Below are positions 50,380 to 58,696 of a stretch of 64,000 nt of DNA, piece by piece. Within the stretch, counting starts at the first letter, position 1; the number at the start of each line of letters is the position of its first letter. The DNA is taken from NCBI RefSeq assembly GCF_004804335.1, contig NZ_SRXY01000001.1:744001-808000 (forward strand). Reading direction: 5' to 3'. The position numbers and the translations under genes are program-made. This DNA comes from Pacificoceanicola onchidii. Lineage in GTDB: Bacteria > Pseudomonadota > Alphaproteobacteria > Rhodobacterales > Rhodobacteraceae. The notes beneath the pieces were generated by a model. That model did not search any database, was not told the DNA's origin, and was given only the letters and a program-made list of their open reading frames with translations.

Positions 50380-50957
50380 TCGAAACCGGACTGTGGACGC
50401 CCGAGGGCGGGCTGGCGCGGCGCGAGGCGCATCTGGCGCGGCTGAGCCGGACGGCGCAGCGATTCGGCATAGCCTTGCGAGGGGTGGAGGCCGCTCTGGA
50501 GGCTGTGTCTTTTGACGGGCCGGTGCGGCTTCGGCTGACGGCGGATCAGCAGGGCCGAGTTGAAGTGACGGGGACGGCCATTGCGCCCGCAGCCCCGGTG
50601 TGGCGCGTGGCAATTGCGGCGGAGCGGGTGCGCTCCGATGATCCGTGGCTCAGTGTGAAAACCACCGAACGCGGGCTTTATGACCGGGTGCGCGCGGCGC
50701 TGCCCGAAGGGGTAGACGAGGTTTTGTTCCTCAATGAGAGGGGCATGGTGGCGGAGGGGACCATCACCAATGTGTTCGTCAGGCGCGAGCGGTGGATTAC
50801 GCCGCCGCTGTCTGATGGCTGTCTGCCGGGGATTTTGCGTCAGGAGATGATTGCGGGCGGCGCGATCGAGCAGAGCCTGAGCCTTGATGATCTGAGCCGG
50901 GGAGACTTGCATGTGGGCAACGCCCTGCGGGGGTTGATTAAGGTTAAGCTGGTGTAA
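50334..50957 (+). CDS. pabC: Class IV aminotransferase, probable aminodeoxychorismate lyase
   Basis: PLP enzyme expected to split aminodeoxychorismate into 4-aminobenzoate and pyruvate. The 207-residue protein is short for the fold. The lysine in SVKTTERGLYDRV and the segment EVLFLNERGMVAEGTITNVF are the class IV signatures. Translation starts with GTG at 50334 inside pabB, with AGGAAG just upstream, so expression depends on pabB translation. The assignment as PabC comes mainly from the pairing with pabB. Confidence 0.85.
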   Translation: MESPLCPPADAGFRLIETGLWTPEGGLARREAHLARLSRTAQRFGIALRGVEAALEAVSFDGPVRLRLTADQQGRVEVTGTAIAPAAPVWRVAIAAERVRSDDPWLSVKTTERGLYDRVRAALPEGVDEVLFLNERGMVAEGTITNVFVRRERWITPPLSDGCLPGILRQEMIAGGAIEQSLSLDDLSRGDLHVGNALRGLIKVKLV

Positions 50958-51045
50958 GGGCCGGGCTCTCCCTTGACTTTACCCCGGTATAGGGGTGTAT
51001 CCGCGCCTGACCTCCCTTTTGCGGATTTTGACGAAGGATCCCGAT

Positions 51046-52827
51046 ATGCACGCCTATCGCAGCCATACCTGCGCCGATCTGACCAAAGACAACGTGGGCG
51101 ATACCGTTCGCCTGTCCGGCTGGGTGCACCGCATCCGCGACCACGGCGGCATCCTCTTTATCGACCTGCGCGACCATTACGGCGTGACGCAGGTTCTGTG
51201 CGATCCGGATTCGCCTGTTTTCGCGGACATGGAAAAAGTGCGCAGCGAATGGTGTATCCGCATCGACGGCAACGTGAAGGCGCGCGATCCGGAGCTGGTG
51301 AACCCCAAGCTGCCAACCGGTGAGGTTGAGGTGTTTGTGCGCGATCTGGAAGTGCTGGGCTCCGCCGAAGAACTGCCGCTGATCGTGTTCGGCGATCAGG
51401 AGTACCCGGAAGAGACGCGCCTGAAGTACCGCTATCTCGACCTGCGCCGCGAGGCGATGCAGAACAACATGGTGCTGCGCTCGGACGTTGTGTCCTCGAT
51501 GCGCAAGCGGATGTGGGACAAGGGGTTCCGCGAGTACCAGACGCCGATCATCACGGCCTCTTCGCCGGAGGGCGCACGCGACTTCCTCGTGCCGTCGCGT
51601 CTGCATCCGGGCAAGTTCTATGCGCTGCCGCAGGCCCCGCAGCAGTTCAAACAGCTGATCATGGTGTCGGGTTTCGACAAGTATTTCCAGATCGCGCCCT
51701 GTTTCCGCGACGAAGACCCGCGCGCGGACCGCTCGCCGACGGACTTCTATCAGCTTGATATGGAAATGAGCTTTGTCGAGCAGCAGGATGTGTTCGACAC
51801 GATTGCCCCGGTGATTGCCGGTGTTTTCGAGGAGTTCGGCGGGGGCCGCAAGGTGGATGCACCTGAGAGCTGGCCGCAGATTCCCTATAAGGAAGCGGCG
51901 CTGAAATACGGCACCGACAAGCCGGACCTGCGCAACCCGATCGAGATGCAGGACGTCTCCGAGCATTTCCGCGACTCTGGTTTCGCGATCTTCGCCAAGC
52001 TGCTGGAGCAGGACGGCACCGAGATCCGCGCGATCCCTGCGCCGACGGGCGGCAGCCGGAAGTTCTGTGACCGCATGAACAAGTTCGCCCAGCAGGAAGG
52101 TCTGCCGGGGATGGGCTATATCTTCTGGCGCGATCAGGGTCAGGGCATGGAAGCCGCTGGCCCCCTGGCCAAGAACATCGGGCCGGAGCGCACCGAAGCG
52201 ATCCGTCAGCAGCTTGGTCTGGAGGTGGGCGACGCGGCCTTCTTCCTGGGCGGCAAGCCGGCGGCGTTTGAACGCGTGGCGGGCAAGGCGCGCGACGTGA
52301 TCGGCGCGGAGCTGAACCTCACGGATGAGAACCGCTTTGCCTTTGCCTGGATCGTGGATTTCCCGATCTACGAGAAGGACGAAGAGACCGGCGCGGTTGA
52401 TTTCGAACACAACCCGTTTTCGATGCCGCAGGGCGGGATGGATGCGCTCAATGGCGATCCGCTGGATGTTCTGGGCTATCAGTACGATCTGGCCTGCAAC
52501 GGCTATGAACTGGTCTCCGGCGCGATCCGCAACCACAAGCCGGACCTGATGCTCAAGGCGTTTGAGTTGGCCGGTTATGGCGCGGATGAGGTCAAGAGCC
52601 GCTTTGGCGCGCTCTTCAACGCGTTCCACTATGGCGCCCCGCCGCACGGGGGCTGTGCCGCCGGGATCGACAGGATCGTCATGCTGCTCGCCGATCAGCA
52701 GAACATCCGCGAGGTCATCATGTTCCCGATGAACCAGCGCGCCGAAGACCTGATGATGAATGCGCCCAGCGATCCGACCTCGGATCAGCTGATGGAGCTT
52801 GGTCTGCGGGTGATCCCGCAGGAGTAA
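51046..52827 (+). CDS. aspS: Aspartyl-tRNA synthetase, probably non-discriminating
   Basis: Charges tRNA with aspartate; 593 residues, bacterial type. It has an N-terminal anticodon OB fold, class II catalytic core with motif 2 [19 protein letters not shown], a bacterial GAD insertion (about 290-420), and motif 3 [18 protein letters not shown]. The OB-fold residue that separates tRNA-Asp-specific from relaxed enzymes is histidine here ([11 protein letters not shown]33) rather than leucine, as in relaxed enzymes that also charge tRNA-Asn and need GatCAB. Start chosen from AAGGA 8 bases before the ATG. Confidence 0.95.
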   Translation: MHAYRSHTCADLTKDNVGDTVRLSGWVHRIRDHGGILFIDLRDHYGVTQVLCDPDSPVFADMEKVRSEWCIRIDGNVKARDPELVNPKLPTGEVEVFVRDLEVLGSAEELPLIVFGDQEYPEETRLKYRYLDLRREAMQNNMVLRSDVVSSMRKRMWDKGFREYQTPIITASSPEGARDFLVPSRLHPGKFYALPQAPQQFKQLIMVSGFDKYFQIAPCFRDEDPRADRSPTDFYQLDMEMSFVEQQDVFDTIAPVIAGVFEEFGGGRKVDAPESWPQIPYKEAALKYGTDKPDLRNPIEMQDVSEHFRDSGFAIFAKLLEQDGTEIRAIPAPTGGSRKFCDRMNKFAQQEGLPGMGYIFWRDQGQGMEAAGPLAKNIGPERTEAIRQQLGLEVGDAAFFLGGKPAAFERVAGKARDVIGAELNLTDENRFAFAWIVDFPIYEKDEETGAVDFEHNPFSMPQGGMDALNGDPLDVLGYQYDLACNGYELVSGAIRNHKPDLMLKAFELAGYGADEVKSRFGALFNAFHYGAPPHGGCAAGIDRIVMLLADQQNIREVIMFPMNQRAEDLMMNAPSDPTSDQLMELGLRVIPQE

Positions 52828-52851
52828 GACGGGCAGGTCTCAGGACAAACG

Positions 52852-52885
52852 AAAGCCCCGCGCCGGAAGGTCTGCGGGGCTTTTT
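52852..52885 (+). terminator. Terminator of aspS
   Basis: Stem AAAGCCCCGC / GCGGGGCTTT with a loop of about 12 bases and five T residues. Confidence 0.88.
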
Positions 52886-52897
52886 GGTTCGCGTGTT

Positions 52898-53140
52898 TTA
52901 ATGAGTCGGCGTCATAAGCTCCGCCGCCACGACCACCGAGCCGTAGGCGAAGAAAAGCCCGAACATCGTGAGCGCGGTGACGGCGAGGATGACGAGCCGC
53001 ACCCTCTCATCGCGCTGATCGGCGATTTCCGGCCCCGCGGCTTCGCGGGTTCGGCGTGTAACGCTGTGTTTTACCATTAACAAAGGCAGCAGCAGAGCAA
53101 GTGTCACTGCAACCATCACCAGAGCGGCTTCTGTCCCCAT
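52898..53140 (-). CDS. Small two-helix membrane protein
   Basis: An 80-residue protein with two hydrophobic segments (about residues 5-24, ALVMVAVTLALLLPLLMV, and 49-72, LVILAVTALTMFGLFFAYGS) separated by a charged linker. ATG at 53140 has GGAGG about 9 bases before it. No family is recognised. It is transcribed alone toward the aspS terminator. Confidence 0.55.
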   Translation of the reverse strand: MGTEAALVMVAVTLALLLPLLMVKHSVTRRTREAAGPEIADQRDERVRLVILAVTALTMFGLFFAYGSVVVAAELMTPTH

Positions 53141-53258
53141 AGCCAAGACCTCCGTTGCTTGATTTCAACGTTAAATTGCATGGCGAATGTGGCACTTCTG
53201 CGGTGCGGGTGAGGGGTTTTAACGATTTGTTAACGTCAATTAAGAGGCCGGGACCCGC

Positions 53259-53978
53259 TCAGATCGCCACCTTCTCCGCCAGCCGCTCCTGCAGCAGTGC
53301 CGCGACGCGGGCGACGACGGCCTGGATCGGGCGGCCATGCGCGCGGGCGTTGGCGAGATCTTTTGCGGCGTCCTCAAGCGGATAGTCCCCGGCGCTGCTC
53401 GCGACCCCGCGCAGGAACTGGGCGAGGTAGTCCAGCAGACGGCCATCGCTGCGCTCTTCGAGCACGTCCGCCGCATGGGCCATGTCATCACGGTAAGACA
53501 AAGGATCGGGTCGGACCGGATCGTTGCTGACCATACGCGGGCCGTTGGGCTGGCGCTCGGGCGGCAGGGCAGAGATGATCTTGCTCTGGAAGACCGCCAC
53601 CGATTCCACTGGTTTGGCAAGGAAGCCATCGGCCCCGGCGGCCATGGCGACATCCTCGGAAAAGCTGTCACCGCTGATCCCGAGGATCACTTCGATGCGC
53701 GGGCTGGCGTTGGACAGTTCGGCAATCAGCTCCGCGCCGGAGCCGTCCGGCAGACCAAGATCGATGATGGCAACCGAAGGGCGGTAAACCTGCAGATGGC
53801 GGCGCGCCGATTTGATGCAGTCCGCACGCCGGATGCGCGCGCCTGATCGCAAACACAAGAGCCGCATGGCGTCGCAGGCATAGCGGCTATCCTCAACCAC
53901 CAGAACAGTCAGCCCCAGAAGCGGGCGGGTGGCGGTCGGGCGGCGGTGTAGGTCCAGTTCGTCAGAGTAATCGTCCAT
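53259..53978 (-). CDS. Response regulator with REC domain and unknown C-terminal helical domain
   Basis: A 239-residue protein. The receiver domain spans about residues 24-140: LGLTVLVVEDSRYACDAMRL supplies the acidic pocket, D73 in AIIDLGLPDGSG is the phospho-acceptor, and FLAKPVE the switch lysine. The last 100 residues are helical and contain no DNA-binding or output domain that I recognise. The start at 53978 is supported by GGAGGG just upstream. No kinase gene is adjacent, so it is an orphan regulator. Confidence 0.82.
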   Translation of the reverse strand: MDDYSDELDLHRRPTATRPLLGLTVLVVEDSRYACDAMRLLCLRSGARIRRADCIKSARRHLQVYRPSVAIIDLGLPDGSGAELIAELSNASPRIEVILGISGDSFSEDVAMAAGADGFLAKPVESVAVFQSKIISALPPERQPNGPRMVSNDPVRPDPLSYRDDMAHAADVLEERSDGRLLDYLAQFLRGVASSAGDYPLEDAAKDLANARAHGRPIQAVVARVAALLQERLAEKVAI

Positions 53979-54127
53979 GATCCCCTCCATGTGGCAGCTC
54001 GTCCCCCATGCTGCCCACGGTTAGGTGAATAAGCGGTTAAAGGACGCACCGCCTTGCCCGGCCCGGCACAGCGCGCCATAACCTGATGCAAATTTGACGT
54101 ATCCAAACGCACGAGAGGAACGCCCCC

Positions 54128-54532
54128 ATGATTGGCCGCCTGAACCATGTCGCCATTGCTGTCCCGGATCTCGAAGCCGCCGCCGCGCAGTACCGCACCG
54201 CGCTTGGCGCGAAGGTCGGGGAGCCGCAGGACGAACCGGACCACGGCGTGACGGTGATCTTCATCGAACTGCCTAACACCAAGATCGAACTGCTGTACCC
54301 GCTTGGCGAAAACAGCCCGATCAACGGGTTTCTGGAAAAGAACCCTTCGGGCGGCATCCACCATGTCTGCTACGAAGTGGACGACATTCTCGCCGCGCGC
54401 GATCACCTGAAGGAAACCGGCGCGCGTGTGCTGGGGACCGGTGAGCCGAAAATCGGCGCCCATGGCAAGCCCGTGCTTTTCCTGCACCCCAAGGACTTCA
54501 ACGGCTGCCTCGTGGAGCTGGAGCAGGTCTGA
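54128..54532 (+). CDS. mce: Methylmalonyl-CoA epimerase
   Basis: Glyoxalase-fold enzyme (134 residues) that interconverts the two epimers of methylmalonyl-CoA in propionate metabolism. Metal ligands and family segments are visible: LNHVAIAVPDLEAAAAQY, TKIELLYPLGENSPI, GGIHHVCYEVDD and the final CLVELEQV. The stop overlaps the start of the next gene by one base, a pairing conserved in rhodobacteria. Confidence 0.95.
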   Translation: MIGRLNHVAIAVPDLEAAAAQYRTALGAKVGEPQDEPDHGVTVIFIELPNTKIELLYPLGENSPINGFLEKNPSGGIHHVCYEVDDILAARDHLKETGARVLGTGEPKIGAHGKPVLFLHPKDFNGCLVELEQV

Positions 54533-54825
54533 TGGGCATCACGTCCGGCCTCGTGCTCTATGCGGTGCTGTGGTTTCTGACCTTCCTTTGTGTCATTCCG
54601 ATTCGTCTGAAGACACAAGGGGATGTCGGCGAGGTCGTGCCCGGCACCCACGCCAGCAGCCCCGAGGTGCACAACCTGAAGAAAAAGGCCTGGATCACCT
54701 CCGGCATCGCGGCGGCGATCTGGGCGGTTCTGGCCTATATCATCATCTCCGGCACAATCACCGTGCGGGATATTGATGGCTGGATGGCCAAGCGCATGCA
54801 ACCGGCGGCGGAAGCGGCAGAGTAA
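54532..54825 (+). CDS. DUF1467 membrane protein
   Basis: A 97-residue inner-membrane protein with two transmembrane helices (about 5-22 and 55-75) and the DUF1467 segment CVIPIRLKTQGDVGEVVPGT. Function unknown; it is translationally coupled to mce. Confidence 0.85.
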   Translation: MGITSGLVLYAVLWFLTFLCVIPIRLKTQGDVGEVVPGTHASSPEVHNLKKKAWITSGIAAAIWAVLAYIIISGTITVRDIDGWMAKRMQPAAEAAE

Positions 54826-54964
54826 TCAGCCGCCCCCGCCCCGGTTTCTTTGGGCCCAAAATACCTCGGGGAGTCGCAGCTTGCTGCGGCGGGGCAGGGC
54901 CCCAAAAACGCGCCCGCAGGGCGCGCTGGTCGCCTCGCAATAGCGAGGCGAAACCTCTTTCACC
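54826..54964. other. Convergent junction with two adjacent hairpins
   Basis: This gap holds a motif TTTGGGCCCAAAATACCTCG and two perfect stems, CGCGCCC-gca-GGGCGCG at 54909-54925 and CGCCTCGC-aata-GCGAGGCG at 54931-54950. They lie between the convergent DUF1467 and EI24 genes, probably acting as terminators in both directions. No gene is seen. Confidence 0.5.
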
Positions 54965-55651
54965 TCACCGCGCCAGCCGATGGAAGATATGGGTGAAGGT
55001 CGCCGCCCCGAGCACCGGGATCAACAGGTTCACCAAAGGCACGGTCAGCGGCACCGCCATCAGCGCGCCCGCGGCCGAGATCGTCAAAAGGTTGCGCCGC
55101 CAGAGCGCCTTGGCCTCGATCCGGCCCACCCGGCGCGTCGCCGCAAGGGTGAAGTATTCCCGCCCCAGCAGGAACCCGTTCAGCACCCAGAAGATCACCG
55201 GCGCAAGCGGAGACAGGAACAGGTAGAGCACCAGCGCCGCGAGGTTTGCGCCGATCAGGATACCGAGGAAAGACAGCGTGTCGCGCAGCCCTTCGGAAAA
55301 GGACAGCGGCTCGGCGGGCGGAAGGTGCGGGTAGTGTTTTTCCTCCACCGCATCCGCCACATCGTCGAGAAACAGCGAGGTGATGGCCGAGGCCACCGGC
55401 ACCATGAGAAAGACCGAGAGCAGGATCGTCAGAGGGATCGCCGCCCAGCTGATGGCATTGTCGACCCAGGTCACTTCTCCGATCCAAGGCAAGGTCACGC
55501 TGTCGCCCACAAGCCAGCCCACGCCGAACGAGAACACAAGGTAGAAGCCAAAAAGCAGCAGGATCGTCAGGCCGACCCCTTTGAAGAGCGTGCTGCGAAA
55601 GCGGCGGTCGCCCAATTGGCCCAGAGCACTGAAAAAGGCGGAAAAGATCAT
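54965..55651 (-). CDS. EI24/CysZ-like membrane protein
   Basis: A 228-residue inner-membrane protein with about five hydrophobic helices and the EI24/CysZ pattern: SALGQLGDRRFRSTLFKGVG, a region VPVASAITSLFLDDVADAVE, and FWVLNGFLLGREYFTLAATR. CysZ relatives transport sulfate; the role of this branch is open. The start overlaps the stop of the nitroreductase gene (ATGA). Confidence 0.78.
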   Translation of the reverse strand: MIFSAFFSALGQLGDRRFRSTLFKGVGLTILLLFGFYLVFSFGVGWLVGDSVTLPWIGEVTWVDNAISWAAIPLTILLSVFLMVPVASAITSLFLDDVADAVEEKHYPHLPPAEPLSFSEGLRDTLSFLGILIGANLAALVLYLFLSPLAPVIFWVLNGFLLGREYFTLAATRRVGRIEAKALWRRNLLTISAAGALMAVPLTVPLVNLLIPVLGAATFTHIFHRLAR

Positions 55652-56226
55652 TCGGATACCCAGGATGTGATGGCCTCAAGGTCCGGGCGCGGACGTTCCG
55701 GAGGGGTGGAGGTTTCCGTGCCGATATGGATCAGCCCGGCGATGCGCTCGTGCGCTGCAAGGCCCAGCGCCTCGGACATGAACGCGCGGTCATGGCTGAA
55801 CCAGCCCGAAAGCCAGTTCGCCCCCCAGCCGGAGGCCAGCGCCGCATTCAGAAGCGCGAGGCAGACCGCCCCGGCGGAATAGGTTTGCTCGATCGCGGGG
55901 ATCTTGGGGCTGTCCTTTTGCACTTCGATCACCGCCACGCAAAGCGGGCTGGTGGTGTAGACATGGGTCGCTTTTTCGATATCTGCCGCATCCTTGCCGA
56001 GCCGTTCGCCGGTGCTGCGGATGATGGATGTCATGCGCCGCAGGGCCGCCTCTTCGAGTACGATGAACCGCCAGGGCTCCAGCTTGCCGTGATCGGGTGT
56101 GCGGGCGGCGGCGGTGAGCATGGGCATCAGCGCGGCGCGGTCCGGGCCGGGGCCGGTCAGCGTTTTGGCCGGGCGGGAGCGGCGGCGGAGCAGGAAGTCG
56201 AAGGCGTCTTGTTCAGAGTCGGGCAT
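55648..56226 (-). CDS. Nitroreductase family protein
   Basis: FMN-dependent oxidoreductase of 192 residues. The N-terminal FMN motif RRRSRPAKTLTGPGPDR, then AARTPDHGKLEPWRFIVLEE and the C-terminal GWGANWLSGW with IAGLIHIGTE match the small YdjA-like group. The physiological electron acceptor is unknown. It forms an overlapping pair with the EI24 gene. Confidence 0.87.
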   Translation of the reverse strand: MPDSEQDAFDFLLRRRSRPAKTLTGPGPDRAALMPMLTAAARTPDHGKLEPWRFIVLEEAALRRMTSIIRSTGERLGKDAADIEKATHVYTTSPLCVAVIEVQKDSPKIPAIEQTYSAGAVCLALLNAALASGWGANWLSGWFSHDRAFMSEALGLAAHERIAGLIHIGTETSTPPERPRPDLEAITSWVSE

Positions 56227-56324
56227 GTCACATCCAGTTTGGTCGCTGCCCTTATGTCAGGGCTGGCTGCCCCGGTTTCAACCGGGAAGTTGCGGATGAT
56301 GGCCGCGCACGGTAGGCCAGAGCC

Positions 56325-56582
56325 ATGAAAACCCCGGATTTCTCTGATCTGGCCCAGCCCGGCGCGACCATCATGGTGCGCGTCACGCCAAAGGCCGCGC
56401 GCAACCGCATCGAGCGCGATGAGGCTGGTCTGCGGGTTCATGTGACGGCGGTCCCCGAAGGCGGGAAGGCCAATGCGGCGGTGGTGAAGCTTTTAAGCAA
56501 GGCTTTGGGTGTGCCGAAGAGCCGGTTGGTTCTGGTGCGGGGGGAGACCGCGCGGGACAAGGTGTTTCGGATTGAGGAGTGA
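56325..56582 (+). CDS. DUF167 (YggU) family protein
   Basis: An 85-residue protein of the widely conserved YggU family. Family markers are MVRVTPKAARNRIERDEAGL, VHVTAVPEGGKANAAVVKLL and VPKSRLVLVRGETARDK. Function unknown. Confidence 0.85.
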   Translation: MKTPDFSDLAQPGATIMVRVTPKAARNRIERDEAGLRVHVTAVPEGGKANAAVVKLLSKALGVPKSRLVLVRGETARDKVFRIEE

Positions 56583-56604
56583 GCAGGAGCGCTGCTTTCT
56601 GCAA

Positions 56605-56862
56605 GCGATCCTTCCTCTCACCACAGGCGCGGAATCAAGGCCGCAGGCCGCCGCGCCATCGACGGGCCGTCCCCGCGGCACGGCGATTGGGTTGGTGCCG
56701 GGCACTACACAATGCCAGCGCGCCAGTGGCCGGGATAAATCCAGGAGATCAGAGGGGGGATCGCCGTACCACGGCCCGTCATGTCGGAGACATGCTTCCA
56801 GCATGATGACGCGGCTTGTGTGCTGGCCACAAGGTCCCGGATCAAGTCCGGGACGGGGAGCG
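56605..56862 (-). repeat. Dispersed foldback repeat, copy B
   Basis: Reverse-complement copy of 20641-20875. The conserved blocks run in the same order when read on the minus strand, from GTCCCGGACTTGATCCGG at 56833-56852 to the GGCGCGGCGGCCTGCGGCC block near 56640. The middle (56774-56820) diverges in sequence. It fills the 322-bp gap between the DUF167 gene and the next coding sequence; no gene is inside. Confidence 0.82.
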
Positions 56863-56904
56863 CTGAATGACTGGCGTTACGGAGATGCCCCGAACGCCTG
56901 CCGC

Positions 56905-57144
56905 CTACCCCTCTTCCGGTTTGCGCATATAGACCCCTTCGGGCAGCTCCAGTGCCGCGATCAGGTCGTTCAGTTGCGACATGGAGAGGGTGACCGTGAC
57001 GGTCTTGTCCTGACGCGGGTCATATTGGCCCACGGTCACGCATTCCTCGAAATTCGAGATCACCACATCTTCCTGCAAAGGCGCGTCGCCCTCGTCGACA
57101 AGGGTGATCACGGTGGCGTCAAAGTCGTGCTCGATGCTGAACAT
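56905..57144 (-). CDS. Conserved small protein of unknown function
   Basis: A 79-residue acidic soluble protein with a beta-rich pattern (FDATVITLVDEGDAPLQEDV, VTVGQYDPRQDKTVTVTLSM) and a C-terminal helix MSQLNDLIAALELPEG. No family is recognised. It is divergent from the M48 lipoprotein gene. Confidence 0.55.
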   Translation of the reverse strand: MFSIEHDFDATVITLVDEGDAPLQEDVVISNFEECVTVGQYDPRQDKTVTVTLSMSQLNDLIAALELPEGVYMRKPEEG

Positions 57145-57279
57145 GGCATCAGAGTATCGGCTTTCCGCCCGGCTGCAAGCCCTCGTCTCACAGCTCTGTC
57201 ACCGGGCCAGATCGGGACTGGCCCCGCGCGGAAACGGCGACTATCCTGAAGACGCGCAACACTCATACCCGGACACCCC

Positions 57280-58008
57280 ATGCATCGCCTGATTCCGCTC
57301 CTGCTTCTTGTGCTCGCCGCCTGCACGGAAATGCCCGCGCCGACCACCCCTGCCCCGCAGGATTCGCCGGACACAAAGGTCCAGACCGATGTGCGGGTCC
57401 GCGCCGGAGCCGCCGCACAGCGCTTTGTCACCGTGGTGGAAACGGTGGAGCCGGTGGCCGAGCGGGTCTGCCGGGAACGCACGCGCGGCATGAACTGCAA
57501 TTTCCAGATTGTCGTGGATGATCGCCCCGGCGAGCCGGCCAATGCTTTTCAGACCATTGACGAAACCGGACGGCCGATCATCGGCTTCAACATCGCGCTG
57601 ATTGCCACAGCGCGCAATGCCGATGAGCTGGCCTTTATCCTTGGGCACGAGGCGGCGCACCATGTGCTCGACCACATCTCCAAGACGGTGCAGAGCGCCA
57701 CGGTGGGGGCGGTGATCTTCTCCGGCATTGCCGCGCTTGGCGGGGCGGATGCGGAAGCGGTGCGCTCGGCAGAGGAGCTTGGGGCAACCGTGGGCGCGCG
57801 CACCTATTCCAAGGAATTCGAGCTGGAGGCGGATCAGCTGGGCACCATCATCGCCGCCCGCGCGGGTTATGATCCGGTGCGAGGCTCGGCGTTCTTTACC
57901 CGCATCCCGGACCCCGGCAACCGGTTCCTCGGCTCGCACCCGCCCAATGCCGCCCGTGTCGAGATCGTGCGCAAGACCTATGCCGCCTTCAAAGCGGGCA
58001 ACATCTAG
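57280..58008 (+). CDS. M48 family metalloprotease lipoprotein
   Basis: Outer-membrane or periplasmic lipoprotein of 242 residues with a lipobox LLAAC (C15). The zinc site is HEAAH at residues 123-127, and the third ligand lies in the EFELEADQLG segment near E181. M48 lipoproteins of the LoiP/BepA type trim or degrade misfolded envelope proteins. It has a short N-terminal linker and no tetratricopeptide repeats. Confidence 0.88.
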   Translation: MHRLIPLLLLVLAACTEMPAPTTPAPQDSPDTKVQTDVRVRAGAAAQRFVTVVETVEPVAERVCRERTRGMNCNFQIVVDDRPGEPANAFQTIDETGRPIIGFNIALIATARNADELAFILGHEAAHHVLDHISKTVQSATVGAVIFSGIAALGGADAEAVRSAEELGATVGARTYSKEFELEADQLGTIIAARAGYDPVRGSAFFTRIPDPGNRFLGSHPPNAARVEIVRKTYAAFKAGNI

Positions 58009-58010
58009 GG

Positions 58011-58056
58011 TCAGGAAAGCCGCGTTGACCATTGGCTCAGGAAGGCCGCGTTGACC
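58011..58056. repeat. Short direct repeat in the promoter of the four-cysteine genes
   Basis: Two 20-bp copies with one mismatch (58011-58030 and 58037-58056), period 26 bp. Each ends in GCGTTGACC. Only the second copy continues into a full FNR-like palindrome. Confidence 0.75.
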
Positions 58057-58091
58057 TGAGTCAAGGCGCTATCGCGTCAAACTTGTATCCT
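58051..58091 (+). promoter_or_regulatory. Predicted FNR-dependent promoter
   Basis: TTGACCTGAGTCAA at 58051-58064 fits the TTGA-N6-TCAA core of FNR/FnrL sites. A -10-like TATCCT lies at 58086-58091. A start site about 7 bases later would put the box centre near -41, the class II position. It drives the genes from 58128. Confidence 0.6.
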
Positions 58092-58127
58092 CTCCCGCAT
58101 GCGTCCAGACAAACAGGGAGAGAAGCG

Positions 58128-58391
58128 ATGCCAAACAGGACCACACTCCGCCGCCATGCCTATCTCGTCGACGAGATGGCCAATGCCCAGGGACTAGACC
58201 TTGAAGAACAGGTGTTTCGCGGCACACTGAGCATTCCCGATCTGGATGACGCAGTGCTGCGCTGTACTGGCTGCACCGATCCCGGTTCCTGCGAAGTCTG
58301 GCTGGAAAGCCGTACCGAGACGGCCGGGGCACCGCCGTCCTACTGCCGTAACCATGTGCTGTTCGCGGAACTGCGGAGGACCCAGCAATGA
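58128..58391 (+). CDS. Four-cysteine small protein, DUF6455-like, paralog A
   Basis: An 87-residue protein with the pattern of the rhodobacterial DUF6455 family: a helical start (YLVDEMANAQGLDLEEQVFR), GTLSIPDLDDAVLRC, then C-x2-C (RCTGC), a third cysteine (SCEVWL) and the fourth in PPSYCRNHVLF. The four cysteines could bind a metal or an iron-sulfur cluster; this is inference. GGAGAG precedes the ATG. It is the first of three tandem relatives, and its stop overlaps the next start (ATGA). Confidence 0.65.
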   Translation: MPNRTTLRRHAYLVDEMANAQGLDLEEQVFRGTLSIPDLDDAVLRCTGCTDPGSCEVWLESRTETAGAPPSYCRNHVLFAELRRTQQ

Positions 58392-58690
58392 CGCGGGACC
58401 GCGATGAAGCGCTTGTGCGCCCGAACCGCCCGCTTGGCCCCGTGCGCGAGCATTTTTGGAAAGTGCAGCGCATGGCGCAGGCCACGGGCGTGGATCTGGC
58501 CGCATCCATGGAAGGGGACGCGCTGAGTCAGGAGGACTGGGCCGAAATGGTTGCGCGGTGTCGCAGCTGCGCCTGGACCGAAGGCTGCGGGCGCTGGCTG
58601 GCACAGGGAGACGAGGCCGGGCGCGACTGCCCGGAGGCCTGCCGCAACCAGCAGAGTTTCGATTTATTGAAGGCTGTCGCAGCGGAGTGA
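58388..58690 (+). CDS. Four-cysteine small protein, paralog B
   Basis: A 100-residue relative of the preceding gene with a 20-residue N-terminal extension. The repeat of the pattern is clear: ATGVDLAASMEGDALSQED, WAEMVARCRSCAWTEGCGRW and CPEACRNQQSF. Cysteine spacing between the third and fourth positions differs slightly from paralog A, and an additional cysteine precedes the last. It is coupled to A by a 4-bp overlap. Confidence 0.65.
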   Translation: MTRDRDEALVRPNRPLGPVREHFWKVQRMAQATGVDLAASMEGDALSQEDWAEMVARCRSCAWTEGCGRWLAQGDEAGRDCPEACRNQQSFDLLKAVAAE

Positions 58691-58696
58691 CGTGTT

